Source: Devosia submarina (lineage in GTDB: Bacteria > Pseudomonadota > Alphaproteobacteria > Rhizobiales > Devosiaceae). Taken from it: a DNA stretch of 64,000 bases. The position numbers and the translations under genes were made by a program. Position 1 is the stretch's first letter. Every line of letters begins with the position of its first letter. Under the pieces are notes generated by a model. The model was given only the letters and a program-made list of their open reading frames with translations, searched no databases and was not told the DNA's origin. This document shows positions 37,533-45,783 of this stretch, piece after piece. The DNA is taken from assembly GCF_003056345.1 (NCBI RefSeq), contig NZ_PYWB01000002.1, positions 1 through 64,000 of the forward strand, given 5' to 3'.

Positions 37533-37879
37533 TGCGCCCTGCCCTTGGCTGTTGTGGATGAGGTCCAGAATCCGCCGTCTCCCGTGAGCGGCGCTCCGGA
37601 TGAGTCAAGAAAGCCGAGCTCGATCAGCAATGTGCGCACGGCACCTTGCGGCAGCGCTGCCAGAGACAGCGACTTGCCCAAATTGCCCGCATGCTTTTTG
37701 GCGGCAAGCAGCAATTGGATGGTGGTAAGATCGGCGGTTTTGACCGCGCTCGTGGAGACGGTGATCACGCTGTTGGCGGCTATCGCCTCCTGCAGCAATG
37801 TCGCGATATCTTGCGCTGCGCGCAGGCCAGCTTCACTCGGGAGCTCGACCATGTGGGAAGTGGTGCCGGCCATGGTCAT
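37529..37879 (-). CDS. STAS-domain (anti-anti-sigma-like) protein heading the che operon
   Basis: 116 residues from the ATG at 37879, which has GAAGG seven bases upstream; two earlier ATGs lack one. The fold pattern AANSVITVSTSAVKTADLTT, then IQLLLAAKKHAGNLGKSLSL, matches an MlaB-like STAS domain. The usual phosphorylatable Ser position after Asp is Thr here. Such small STAS proteins open several alphaproteobacterial che operons; their role in chemotaxis is not well defined. It overlaps cheY by four bases. Confidence 0.8.
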   Translation of the reverse strand: MTMAGTTSHMVELPSEAGLRAAQDIATLLQEAIAANSVITVSTSAVKTADLTTIQLLLAAKKHAGNLGKSLSLAALPQGAVRTLLIELGFLDSSGAPLTGDGGFWTSSTTAKGRAQ

Positions 37880-38405
37880 GGCCGAGCCTTCAGGCATAGA
37901 ACGCAATACATAAAACTACGCTACCGACGGGAGCGCTGATCTGACCGCAGACACTGTTCTTGCAAGCAGTGCCGCACGGCGCGATCAAGCGCCGAACTAA
38001 TTAACTACAAACACCGTATTCCCATCCGATGCATAGAAGACCTTATCGGAAGTTGATTAAGGCACCCTTACTTGCCGTCGACTCTCTACTGAAGCTCGTC
38101 TATTTTTTGATCCAAGTATTTCTTGTATGTTTTATAAGTAATGCTGGGGCTCTGCACGCCTCAGCTGAGTCATGATTCAGCCACCCGGAATCTCGCCTCC
38201 ACAAAACTCAAGTTTTGCAGCTGGCCAGGTGTTGAGCTTACTAGAAGTATCATCGGCGTGATGTTGCACGGCGCTCCCAAGATGTAAGCACGTGTGCTGA
38301 AAGGCTTGGGAGCTCTAAACCAATGCCAACTCGGCCCCTGCGAAGAAAGCGCGTGGGAAACACGCACCTCAGGGGCAGCGGTCAATCGATTTCAAGAAAA
38401 GAAAA
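37880..38405. other. Intergenic region between the che operon and the HD-GYP gene
   Basis: About 525 bp with no convincing gene. The half next to the che operon should hold its promoter. Around 38080-38150 it is AT-rich. At 38334-38376 there is a nested stem: GCCCCTG with CAGGGGC outside, and GCGTG with CACGC around a GGAAA loop inside. That could be a small RNA or the terminator region of the HD-GYP gene. Confidence 0.4.
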
Positions 38406-39452
38406 TCAGAAGCCGACGGCTTGGGCCGTTGTGTCCCGCATGATCTCTTCGATCTCGGGCCATTTGGTGCAGAAGGCTGCTACGCACGCAGGATCGAAAT
38501 GACTGCCGCTGGAGCCGACGATTTCGGCATAAGCCTTGTCGATGGGCCAGACAGCCTTGTAGGGGCGCTCAGAGCAAAGTGCGTCGAATACATCGGCAAT
38601 GGCGACGATCCTTGCCTCGATCGGGATGTCGTTGCCGGAAAGCTTGTCGGGATAGCCAGCGCCATCCCAGCGCTCATGATGGCTCTGCGCGATGAGTTCG
38701 GCCGTCCTGATCAACTCGGACGAGCCATTCTCCAGGATGCGGGCGCCAATGGTGACATGTTCGCGCATGATCCCGATCTCGGCGGGTGTGAGCTTGCCCG
38801 GCTTGCACAGGATTGCGTCGGCAATGCCGATCTTTCCGATGTCGTGGAGAGGCGCCGCCAAGTAAATCATCCGGCAATGATGCGGAGCAAGCCCGATGGC
38901 ACTGGCGATCAACTGGCTGATCTGTGCCACACGAGACACATGCTCGCCCGTGTCCCCGTCGCGGTATTCGATGGCACGTGCCAGCCGCCAAATGATTTCT
39001 TCTTCCCGTGCCAGCAGATGAGCGGTGGCTTGCTCGACTTTCTCGGCAAGCCAATTGGCACGGTTGGCGAGTTCGACCTGTGCCGCGCGCAAGGCCAGAA
39101 GATTGGCCACGCGCGCTTGCAGTTCGGTGGGATCAAAAGGCTTGTTCACGAAATCGGTCGCGCCGGCGCGTATGGCCTCCAGGCGCGTGTTGCGGTCCAT
39201 GTCCGATGTGATCATGACGATGGGCACAAGGCGGTATGCCTCGCGCTGGCGCAAGGCGCTGGTGAACTGCACGCCATCCATTTCCGGCATGATATGATCT
39301 ACAAGAACCAGATCATATTGCGTGGTTTGGCTTAGATCGAGCGCCTCGAACGGACGGGTACTGCTGTCGATTTGCGCATTGGTGGCCGCCTGAACAAGTC
39401 TTCCGATCAAGGCCAAGCTTGATCGACTATCGTCAACTATTAATACGCGCAT
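38406..39452 (-). CDS. Response regulator with HD-GYP c-di-GMP phosphodiesterase domain
   Basis: 348 residues. Receiver 1-120 has phosphoacceptor Asp52 in LVLVDHIMPEMDG and Lys in FVNKPFDP. A short coiled linker follows. The HD-GYP domain begins around 150, with EHVSRVAQ, the catalytic HD pair in APLHDIGKIG (203-204), and HHERWDGAGYP (258-268). The last is a full GYP signature, so it is likely to be an active c-di-GMP hydrolase. Its place after a chemotaxis operon suggests a motility/biofilm switch. The ribosome-binding site lies in a GC hairpin just upstream. Confidence 0.94.
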   Translation of the reverse strand: MRVLIVDDSRSSLALIGRLVQAATNAQIDSSTRPFEALDLSQTTQYDLVLVDHIMPEMDGVQFTSALRQREAYRLVPIVMITSDMDRNTRLEAIRAGATDFVNKPFDPTELQARVANLLALRAAQVELANRANWLAEKVEQATAHLLAREEEIIWRLARAIEYRDGDTGEHVSRVAQISQLIASAIGLAPHHCRMIYLAAPLHDIGKIGIADAILCKPGKLTPAEIGIMREHVTIGARILENGSSELIRTAELIAQSHHERWDGAGYPDKLSGNDIPIEARIVAIADVFDALCSERPYKAVWPIDKAYAEIVGSSGSHFDPACVAAFCTKWPEIEEIMRDTTAQAVGF

Positions 39453-39473
39453 CGTTGCCCCCTATAGGGGGGC
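39453..39473 (-). promoter_or_regulatory. Hairpin that would cover the HD-GYP ribosome-binding site
   Basis: In the mRNA GCCCCC pairs with GGGGGC around a 5-nt loop, and the AGGGGG that serves as Shine-Dalgarno sits in the 3' arm, five bases before the ATG at 39452. Pairing would hide the site. Control by temperature, a protein or a small RNA is conceivable but not shown. Confidence 0.45.
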
Positions 39474-39549
39474 GACAGTAATGCGAAGCCATTATTCGCC
39501 CGTCAACCGGGGGTGAGGTTTGCGGTTAAGCAAAACTTGGAGTTGCTGT

Positions 39550-40482
39550 TCAGGTAGTTGCCCGCTTCTCGGCTTCAGATTGGCCGGTACGGAATACCTT
39601 GGTTCCAGCTATCGACTTGCCGCGCATGATCATGTCGATGCGCTCGTCGGACAGGACGTTGAGCAGGCCAGCCGCGGCCAGGAGAGCAATGCCAAAGACC
39701 GCAGGAAGGTCGACATACTCTCCATAGAATGCCGCACCAAGCGCAATGGCCCAGATCATCTGGGTGTACTGCGTCGGCGCCACCTGATTGGCCGGAACAA
39801 AGCTCGTCGCGTTGATAAAGGTCAGATGCCCTATGCCCCCAAGAATGCCGATGGCCAGAAGCGTTCCGAGTTGTTGCAGGCTCGGCATTTCGAAACCCCA
39901 GACCAGCATGCCGATGCTGTTGACGGTGAGGGCATAGGTGGTCACGACAGCAAATATGCCGAGCCTGTGCTCTGTTGGAGCCAGTGAACGCAGCAGAATG
40001 GTGTTAGACGCGGTAAAAAACGCGCAGGCAAGAGCTGCCAGATGTCCCAATTGCAGATCCCGGAACCCGGGACGAACAACAATGAGCACCCCGATAAAGC
40101 TCAACAGCATCAAGGGCCAACGGCGGCGTGGGATGACTTCCTTGAGCAATATGGCCGATAGCACAACTACGAACAGGGGTGCCAAGAACGCCAGTGAATA
40201 AACATCCGCCAGAGGGATGTGGGTAAAGGCATAGATTACGCAGGCGGATCCCACGACTCCGCTGATCCCACGAAGATTAAGCAAAAGCGGATTGTGGAAA
40301 CGAAGCGCTTCGCGCCAAGGCTCACTCTTTTGCTTGGTCAGCACTGCGGGAAGAATTGCGAATAGGGAAGTGAAAAAGCCCACCTCAAAGACGCTGAGTG
40401 CACCTCCGGTAGACTTGATCAAAGCGTCGGCACACGAAAACAGCCCATAGGCAAGGATAGCAAGAAATACACCGCGCGACAT
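39550..40482 (-). CDS. EamA/DMT-superfamily permease
   Basis: 310 residues with ten predicted membrane helices arranged as two EamA repeats. FEVGFFTSLFAILPA in the first repeat and APTQYTQMIWAIALGAAFYG in the second are typical. Family members export amino acids, nucleotides or other metabolites; the substrate cannot be read here. The C-terminal tail is basic and cytosolic. It stands alone, with no operon partner on either side. Confidence 0.87.
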   Translation of the reverse strand: MSRGVFLAILAYGLFSCADALIKSTGGALSVFEVGFFTSLFAILPAVLTKQKSEPWREALRFHNPLLLNLRGISGVVGSACVIYAFTHIPLADVYSLAFLAPLFVVVLSAILLKEVIPRRRWPLMLLSFIGVLIVVRPGFRDLQLGHLAALACAFFTASNTILLRSLAPTEHRLGIFAVVTTYALTVNSIGMLVWGFEMPSLQQLGTLLAIGILGGIGHLTFINATSFVPANQVAPTQYTQMIWAIALGAAFYGEYVDLPAVFGIALLAAAGLLNVLSDERIDMIMRGKSIAGTKVFRTGQSEAEKRATT

Positions 40483-40660
40483 TGTTTCTCAGATGCGTTG
40501 CAGCCGATGTGCCTGACGCTGTGCACGGGGCCTAGGTAGGAGCGGGAATGATGAGCGACGATTGTCGCTCGGTATCGCTAAGGCTGCTGGAGGTCTTTCG
40601 TTGCCTTGATTAACCCATTTACCTGCGGGTTGATCGCCCAGGCCATGCCAAGCCCACTTT

Positions 40661-41980
40661 TTAGAGACCAAACGGGAAGGTTTCCGGCGTTCCATGAGGC
40701 GGATCGGTTGGCAGTGGGGTGACGGCTGTTGTTTGGTCAAACCACACATAGGCGTCGAACTGGTCCAGTAGGCGTGCTTTGAAATAGTGACTCTGCAGCT
40801 CAGTGTCCGGTCGGTAAACAACACCAATGGCGCGCTCCAGGCGCGGCTCAGACAGGGCCTGTCGTAGCTTTGGACTGGCGTGCAAATGCGTCAGAGATGG
40901 TGATTGTCCCGCCTGGTGAAACAGGCTTTCGAATGATCCTTGGCGGGAGGGCAATATTGTCTTGAACTGCACCGGCTCATCCCAGTCATCCGCAGCCGCA
41001 ACCGTGCCATGGTCAGTGCCGAAACCGATGGTGACGCAGGCATCGCCATAGGCCTGCTTACACAACTGGCCAATGTTGTGCTGTCCTTCCCACCCCATTT
41101 CAGTGGCTGAAGCGTCTCCGATATGGGAATTGTGCGCCCAGACCACGATCTTGGCTTGCGGCCCCCTGGCGTCGAGAACGCTTTGCAGGGTTTCGAACAT
41201 GTGGGTGTCGCGCATGTTCCATGACTGTGTCGAGCCGCGAAACATCAGCCGGTAATATTGCTCGGCCGCTTGAACCACCTTGGCATTGCGGGTTGCATCG
41301 AACAGATCCTCGTCGTCAGCCTTGTCCAAGCGGCGCTGCAGTAATTCCTCCAACTGCGTGGCCACTGCGTCTTCGCAGGGATCGCGTTCGCCCATGAGAA
41401 CCGCACGACCATACCATTGGGGCTCAACCTGAAAAGGAGAAAGGCAGCCGTAACGACGTCGCGCCAGAGCGGCAGCCTCCGGATCAGCCTTGGCGAGATA
41501 GTTTAGAACCTCGGCAATGGAGTTGCGGAGTGAATAAACATCAAGGCCCCGAAACTCCACTTGCCTTTCGACGGGCAGCGCATCGTTGCGGTACCTTAAC
41601 CATTCCACAAACCGTGCAAACTGACGATTGCGCCACATCCAGGTCGGAAAGCGCGCAAAGACATGTTCGTCGTATTGTCCACCTGGACGATGCCGAACGT
41701 AGCGGTCGACGCGGCTCGCGTCAGGCCAGTCCGCCTCTACCGCAACAATGTTGAAGCCATGGTCTTCGATAAGCCGCCGCGTTATGGCGGCCCGCGCGCG
41801 ATAGAACTCCGAGGTACCGTGAGACGCCTCGCCCAGCAAAACTACACGCGCGTCACCAAAGCGTGCGAATGGCGCGCTGAACTCGTCCGCATCATCGGGG
41901 CTTGCCAAGGACAAGGCGACTTCGCGCAGCATGGCGACAAGTTCTGCTTCGCCCTTTTGCGCCGGCGAATGCACCTCCAC
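40661..41980 (-). CDS. Erythromycin esterase family protein
   Basis: 439 residues from a GTG at 41980, four bases after the DUF2934 stop and behind GGAG. The open frame extends to 42076 but overlaps DUF2934, and an ATG at 41932 is another choice. Family motifs are clear: VVLLGEASHGTSEFY with the catalytic His, NIVAVEADWPDASRVDRYV with the Glu, and VVWAHNSHIGDASATEMG. The EreA/EreB-like fold (PF05139) opens macrolide lactones in a few members. Most chromosomal homologues, often near stress genes, have no known substrate, so a resistance role should not be assumed. Probably cotranscribed with DUF2934. Confidence 0.85.
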   Translation of the reverse strand: MEVHSPAQKGEAELVAMLREVALSLASPDDADEFSAPFARFGDARVVLLGEASHGTSEFYRARAAITRRLIEDHGFNIVAVEADWPDASRVDRYVRHRPGGQYDEHVFARFPTWMWRNRQFARFVEWLRYRNDALPVERQVEFRGLDVYSLRNSIAEVLNYLAKADPEAAALARRRYGCLSPFQVEPQWYGRAVLMGERDPCEDAVATQLEELLQRRLDKADDEDLFDATRNAKVVQAAEQYYRLMFRGSTQSWNMRDTHMFETLQSVLDARGPQAKIVVWAHNSHIGDASATEMGWEGQHNIGQLCKQAYGDACVTIGFGTDHGTVAAADDWDEPVQFKTILPSRQGSFESLFHQAGQSPSLTHLHASPKLRQALSEPRLERAIGVVYRPDTELQSHYFKARLLDQFDAYVWFDQTTAVTPLPTDPPHGTPETFPFGL

Positions 41981-41984
41981 CGCC

Positions 41985-42281
41985 TTACTCCGCTTGCTTG
42001 CCTCGAGCACTTCCTGTGGCACGATTGCCTGTGGCGGCGCCTCCAGTGCCGATGCTTCCAATGGTTGGCGCTCCACCTACGGGGGCCATGCCGCCCGATT
42101 GCAAATTGGTGCTCAAGCCGGACGCACCCATACCTGGACTGTCTTGCACAGTATCACTCTCCGCCATCAGCTCTGCGACGGCATCCATGTAGTTCTGGAA
42201 CTCGCGACCTTCTGGCCGCCCTTCATTTTCCCAGATGCGGTATGCACGGCGCTTGATTTCGTCTTCGTCCAGCATGGCCAT
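41985..42281 (-). CDS. DUF2934 family protein
   Basis: 98 residues from the ATG at 42281 behind AGGAGA. The N-terminus (LDEDEIKRRAYRIWENEGRP, then a short helix) is the DUF2934 domain. The rest is Gly/Ala/Thr-rich and probably disordered, ending SARGKQAE. DUF2934 proteins are common in alphaproteobacteria and soil bacteria near stress or carbohydrate genes; the function is unknown. It precedes the esterase gene by four bases. Confidence 0.85.
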   Translation of the reverse strand: MAMLDEDEIKRRAYRIWENEGRPEGREFQNYMDAVAELMAESDTVQDSPGMGASGLSTNLQSGGMAPVGGAPTIGSIGTGGAATGNRATGSARGKQAE

Positions 42282-42400
42282 TGAACTTCTCCTCTCGTGA
42301 CGGCAACGGTCGCAGGCTCGGGAGGTTCGCCTGACTTGCACGAGTTAAGACGAACCTGGTTGAGGTTCATTGCTTCTAGCGCGTTGCCCAACCAATCGGG

Positions 42401-43609
42401 TCAATGCTGGTGGGGTACACCGTCGGCGCTAGCGGCCTGCACCGGCACCGCAGCATCGGTGAAGAACATGGCTCGTGATGCGCGGCGTACGGCTTCAAAG
42501 CCGGACACTTCGTGCATCAGATTGATTTCGCCTTGTTGCTGGTGCCGAATACCATGGGCCATGATGCGCAGCCGCGGATCGCCTGCCATATGCAGGGCCT
42601 CATCAGCCATGGTGATGGCCCCTGAATGATGGGTTCGCATGATCTCGCGGAAACGAGCGTCGAAGGCTGGTCCCGAAAGTGTAGCCAGTTGGTCCAGTTG
42701 TTGGCCAGAAATCATGCCCGGCATTGCGACATGATCTTGAGGGGCGAGGGTAGGCAGTTCGCCTCCAAACCAACTCCGGTGCCACTTCCTGAAAATCTCG
42801 ATCTCGGAGCGCTGGGTCGCCACCATCAGCCGGGCAATTGCACCCAGTTGCGGGTCGCTGGCACGTTCAGCTGCCATTTCCGCCAATTGCATCCCCTGCG
42901 CATAATGCGCAGACATATTGGCCATATAGGTTCGGTCGTATTCTTGCCCGCCAGCGTGGGGCAAATCATGGCCGAGCTGTGAAGCCAAGCTAAGGCCGCC
43001 GAGCGTCAAGACGCCCGCGGCTCCCAAGCCAGTCCAGGCGCGCGCAAAGCGCCTGTGAGGGCTCGGCCGCACGCCAGTAACCCAATCGCGGACGAACGGG
43101 AACAACGGGTAGGTGGACGCTGCCGTCAAGTGCACCAGTATCCCTAGCCACCAGGCCTGTTCGAGTGTGAACACTGGCCACCAGAATGGCACCACGGGCA
43201 CCAGGAACATCCATTCAATGCCAGAAGTGAAGATTGCCCAAGGAAGCGCGACGCCCATCAGTGCCCAGGGCCCAAGCCGATAGCTCCAGCGGCTCAGCAC
43301 GAAAAAGAACACCACCTCCCAAAAAAAATCAGCTGACTGATGAACAATAAGACCCATCAGTACGGCCCACCAGGTGGGCGTAGCTTGAAGACCATGCTCC
43401 CGCAGGGCGATGCTACCCACGACCATCCAATCCACCAAGGCGTCGCGGCCAAGAAGTCCGGCAGTCATATGGCTGATGATCGTGGAATAGGTGCTGCTGA
43501 TCAGCCCCATGACTGCGGCCGCTCGCCAGCGTTCTGACAGGGAGAAATCGGACGTGCGGGCCGGCACGAGCCGTACGTTACGTTTTGGCTCCGGCACGGA
43601 CATGCTCAA
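42401..43609 (-). CDS. Membrane protein with C-terminal DUF305 domain
   Basis: 402 residues. The first 210 hold about five to six predicted membrane helices, including MGLIVHQSADFFWEVVFFF and an aromatic PVVPFWWPVFTLEQAWWL. The C-terminal half is DUF305, a ferritin-like four-helix bundle with YMANMSAHYAQGMQLAEMA, MRTHHSGAITMADEAL and HGIRHQQQGEINLM. His/Met richness suggests metal binding, perhaps copper, and the tail ends PHQH. DUF305 is normally a short periplasmic protein; this fusion to a polytopic membrane part is less usual. It is divergent from the alcohol dehydrogenase gene. Confidence 0.8.
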   Translation of the reverse strand: MSMSVPEPKRNVRLVPARTSDFSLSERWRAAAVMGLISSTYSTIISHMTAGLLGRDALVDWMVVGSIALREHGLQATPTWWAVLMGLIVHQSADFFWEVVFFFVLSRWSYRLGPWALMGVALPWAIFTSGIEWMFLVPVVPFWWPVFTLEQAWWLGILVHLTAASTYPLFPFVRDWVTGVRPSPHRRFARAWTGLGAAGVLTLGGLSLASQLGHDLPHAGGQEYDRTYMANMSAHYAQGMQLAEMAAERASDPQLGAIARLMVATQRSEIEIFRKWHRSWFGGELPTLAPQDHVAMPGMISGQQLDQLATLSGPAFDARFREIMRTHHSGAITMADEALHMAGDPRLRIMAHGIRHQQQGEINLMHEVSGFEAVRRASRAMFFTDAAVPVQAASADGVPHQH

Positions 43610-43823
43610 GGCGAATGAACTCGTGATTGGGAAGGCGCGATAGGAAGCATTGGCTGCATGCTCCTAGAACAAGCCGGCAGGCGCAGCGTTCCGGACTTGC
43701 TTCATGCTGGCCGGCCAAACTTGCCGCAGCAGCAGCGGTTAAACGAGCAGCGATTGTGCTACGTACCTCAACTGCGCTAGGCTCCGGGTGACTCACCGCA
43801 AGAGTGAGCTGCCCGAACGGCAG

Positions 43824-44882
43824 ATGCCCAGGAGATTCAAAATTTTAAGCGTAGAAATAACAGGTCCGCACCAATCCAAGGTGTCGGAGCGCCCGGACCC
43901 GCATGCCGCCGCCGATATCGTCAAAGTTCAGGTGCTTGTCGCTCCCATGTGCACGGAGTGGCAAAATTGGAGAGAAGGCAAGCACTCCTGCGAGCTTGGC
44001 CATGAGGCCGTTGGGGTTGTTGTGGACGCAGCGCAATCCAAACGGCTCAAAGTGGGCGACCGCGTCGTTGTGATGCCCCACGCCGGTTGCGGCACCTGCC
44101 CCGCATGCGAGGCAGGCGAGCACATCCACTGCACCGAGCAGCGCGATCTTTTTGTGGAGACCAGCTCATCGAGTGGGATTGGGTGCTACGCGGAATACCT
44201 CCTCAAGCCCGACTACCTGCTTTATTCCGTGCCGGAGGACATCGAAACTGATCACGCAGCCATGGCAGTCTGCGCCCTAGGTCCGAGCTTTACGGCCATG
44301 GAGCGCATGCGGGTTGAAGCAGGCGAGACCATGCTAATCTCGGGCTGCGGTGCTGTTGGCCTGGGAGCGGTGGTCAACGCCCGCACCATCGGAGCGCGGG
44401 TAATCGCGCTGGAGATAAATCCTTACCGTGCTGAACTGGCGCGGTCGTTAGGTGCCGAACATGTGCTGGATCCCACCGCATCCGACATCATCGATCAGGT
44501 AAGGGGCCTAACAGGGGGCCATGGTGCCGATGCTGCGCTGGAAACCAGCAACAACCCTGCTGCGCCTCCAATCGTGCTGGAACTGGTGCGGGCACGCGGT
44601 AGGCTGGCGTTTGTTACCTGGTCCGGCGAATTGCCCGTCAAGCGCATCACGGGCAAGGGTGTCGAGATTTATGGCAGCTGGCACTGGAACCACCAACGCT
44701 TTGGCGAGCAGATGATGCAGCGGGTGCGCGATGCACGGCCCCTCCTGGACAAGCTTACTACTCACCGCTTTGCCATGGCCGATGTGGAGGAAGCCTTCAA
44801 GCTGCAGGCCACCGGACGCTGCGGCAAGGTATTGCTCTATCCCGGCGCCGTGCCCCATGCAGAACCGGAGACAAGCCTATGA
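43824..44882 (+). CDS. Zinc-dependent alcohol dehydrogenase family protein
   Basis: 352 residues from the ATG at 43824; a GTG 36 bp earlier is an alternative. MDR-fold: the catalytic-zinc region is PMCTEWQNW and ELGHEAVGVV. The structural zinc site is C-x2-C-x2-C-x7-C in CGTCPACEAGEHIHC. The NAD-binding motif is ISGCGAVGLGAVVNA. The Cys in MCTEW replaces the more usual GICGSD context, so it is a sorbitol/threonine-dehydrogenase-like subgroup. It overlaps the following isomerase gene by four bases, suggesting oxidation of a sugar or polyol whose product is isomerised next. Confidence 0.88.
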   Translation: MPRRFKILSVEITGPHQSKVSERPDPHAAADIVKVQVLVAPMCTEWQNWREGKHSCELGHEAVGVVVDAAQSKRLKVGDRVVVMPHAGCGTCPACEAGEHIHCTEQRDLFVETSSSSGIGCYAEYLLKPDYLLYSVPEDIETDHAAMAVCALGPSFTAMERMRVEAGETMLISGCGAVGLGAVVNARTIGARVIALEINPYRAELARSLGAEHVLDPTASDIIDQVRGLTGGHGADAALETSNNPAAPPIVLELVRARGRLAFVTWSGELPVKRITGKGVEIYGSWHWNHQRFGEQMMQRVRDARPLLDKLTTHRFAMADVEEAFKLQATGRCGKVLLYPGAVPHAEPETSL

Positions 44883-45751
44883 CCTTCAGGATTGGCGGGT
44901 ATGGCATAGACTACAAGGGTGATCCTGAGGCGTATGCCAGAGCGCATGTGGAGTTTGGTTACAATGCCGCCTACATGCCCAACATCAGCATCGACAATAG
45001 CGACGAGATCGCCGCGCTCGTCAAGGCGATGGCGGAGGCTGATGTGGTGATCGCCGAAGGCGGCGCGTGGCGTAACCTCATCGCCCACGACGAGGCGGTA
45101 CGCAAAGCTAACCTCGACTACGCCGTTCACCAACTGGCACTCGCCGATGAATTAGGCGCACGGGCGTGCGTTGCCTTTCACGGGACGGTGGGTCATGCGG
45201 GCGATCTTTGGAAACTCAGCGACAACTACGACTACGGTCCTCATCCCGACAATCAATCTGAAGCTGGCTTCCAGCGAGCTGTTGATACGGCGCGCTATGT
45301 GATCGACGCGGTCCAGCCCAAGCGTGCCAAGTTCTCGCTGGAAATGGTGCCCTGGCTCGTGACAGACACAGCAGAGAACTATCTTAAACTGATCAAGGCT
45401 ATCGATCGGCCGGGCTTCGGCGCGCATATCGACGCGGTCAACATGGTTATCTTGCCCAGGCTTTACTTCAAAAGCGGTCGGCTGATCCGCGAAGCTTTTG
45501 AACTGCTTGGCGAGTGGGTCGTGTCCTGCCACGCGAAGGACATCGTTATGCAGGGCGGTCCCGGCACTATTTCGTTCCACATGGACGAAGTGCCACCGGG
45601 TGAAGGCAATCTCGACTACCATGCCTATGTGACGGAAATCGCCAAGCTCCGGCGAGAAGTGCCCCTGATGATGGAGCATTTCGATGTACCGGCGTACAAA
45701 CGCGGGCTGGCGCACATCCGCTCGGTGGTGCAGAGCGCCGGCATTGCCTAA
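44879..45751 (+). CDS. Sugar phosphate isomerase/epimerase family (AP endonuclease 2 TIM barrel)
   Basis: 290 residues. A xylose-isomerase-like TIM barrel with the four-ligand metal pattern visible: Glu in FSLEMVPW, Asp in GAHIDAVNM, His in VSCHAKDIV and Glu in LMMEHFDVP. Family members isomerise or epimerise keto-sugars or inositol derivatives. The substrate is unknown but probably linked to the preceding dehydrogenase, with which it overlaps (ATGA). A terminator hairpin follows within 15 bp. Confidence 0.87.
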   Translation: MTFRIGGYGIDYKGDPEAYARAHVEFGYNAAYMPNISIDNSDEIAALVKAMAEADVVIAEGGAWRNLIAHDEAVRKANLDYAVHQLALADELGARACVAFHGTVGHAGDLWKLSDNYDYGPHPDNQSEAGFQRAVDTARYVIDAVQPKRAKFSLEMVPWLVTDTAENYLKLIKAIDRPGFGAHIDAVNMVILPRLYFKSGRLIREAFELLGEWVVSCHAKDIVMQGGPGTISFHMDEVPPGEGNLDYHAYVTEIAKLRREVPLMMEHFDVPAYKRGLAHIRSVVQSAGIA

Positions 45752-45755
45752 ATGA

Positions 45756-45783
45756 CGCAAAAACGGCGGGCTTACGCCCGCCG
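45756..45783 (-). terminator. Terminator between convergent genes
   Basis: CGGCGGGC (45764-45771) pairs with GCCCGCCG (45776-45783) around a TTAC loop. On the minus strand it is followed by TTTTTGCG, the form expected for ending the chemoreceptor transcript. The receptor stop codon lies in the loop. It also sits just after the isomerase stop on the other strand. Confidence 0.8.

Noticed and set aside
40489-40827. A 112-codon minus-strand frame after the erythromycin-esterase gene
   Set aside because: Half overlaps the end of that gene in another frame, and the rest is low in protein-like features with no start signal.
40661-41980. Reading the erythromycin-esterase homologue as a macrolide-resistance gene
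   Set aside because: Family membership is clear, but most chromosomal members have no shown macrolide activity and the neighbours (DUF2934) do not suggest a resistance cassette.
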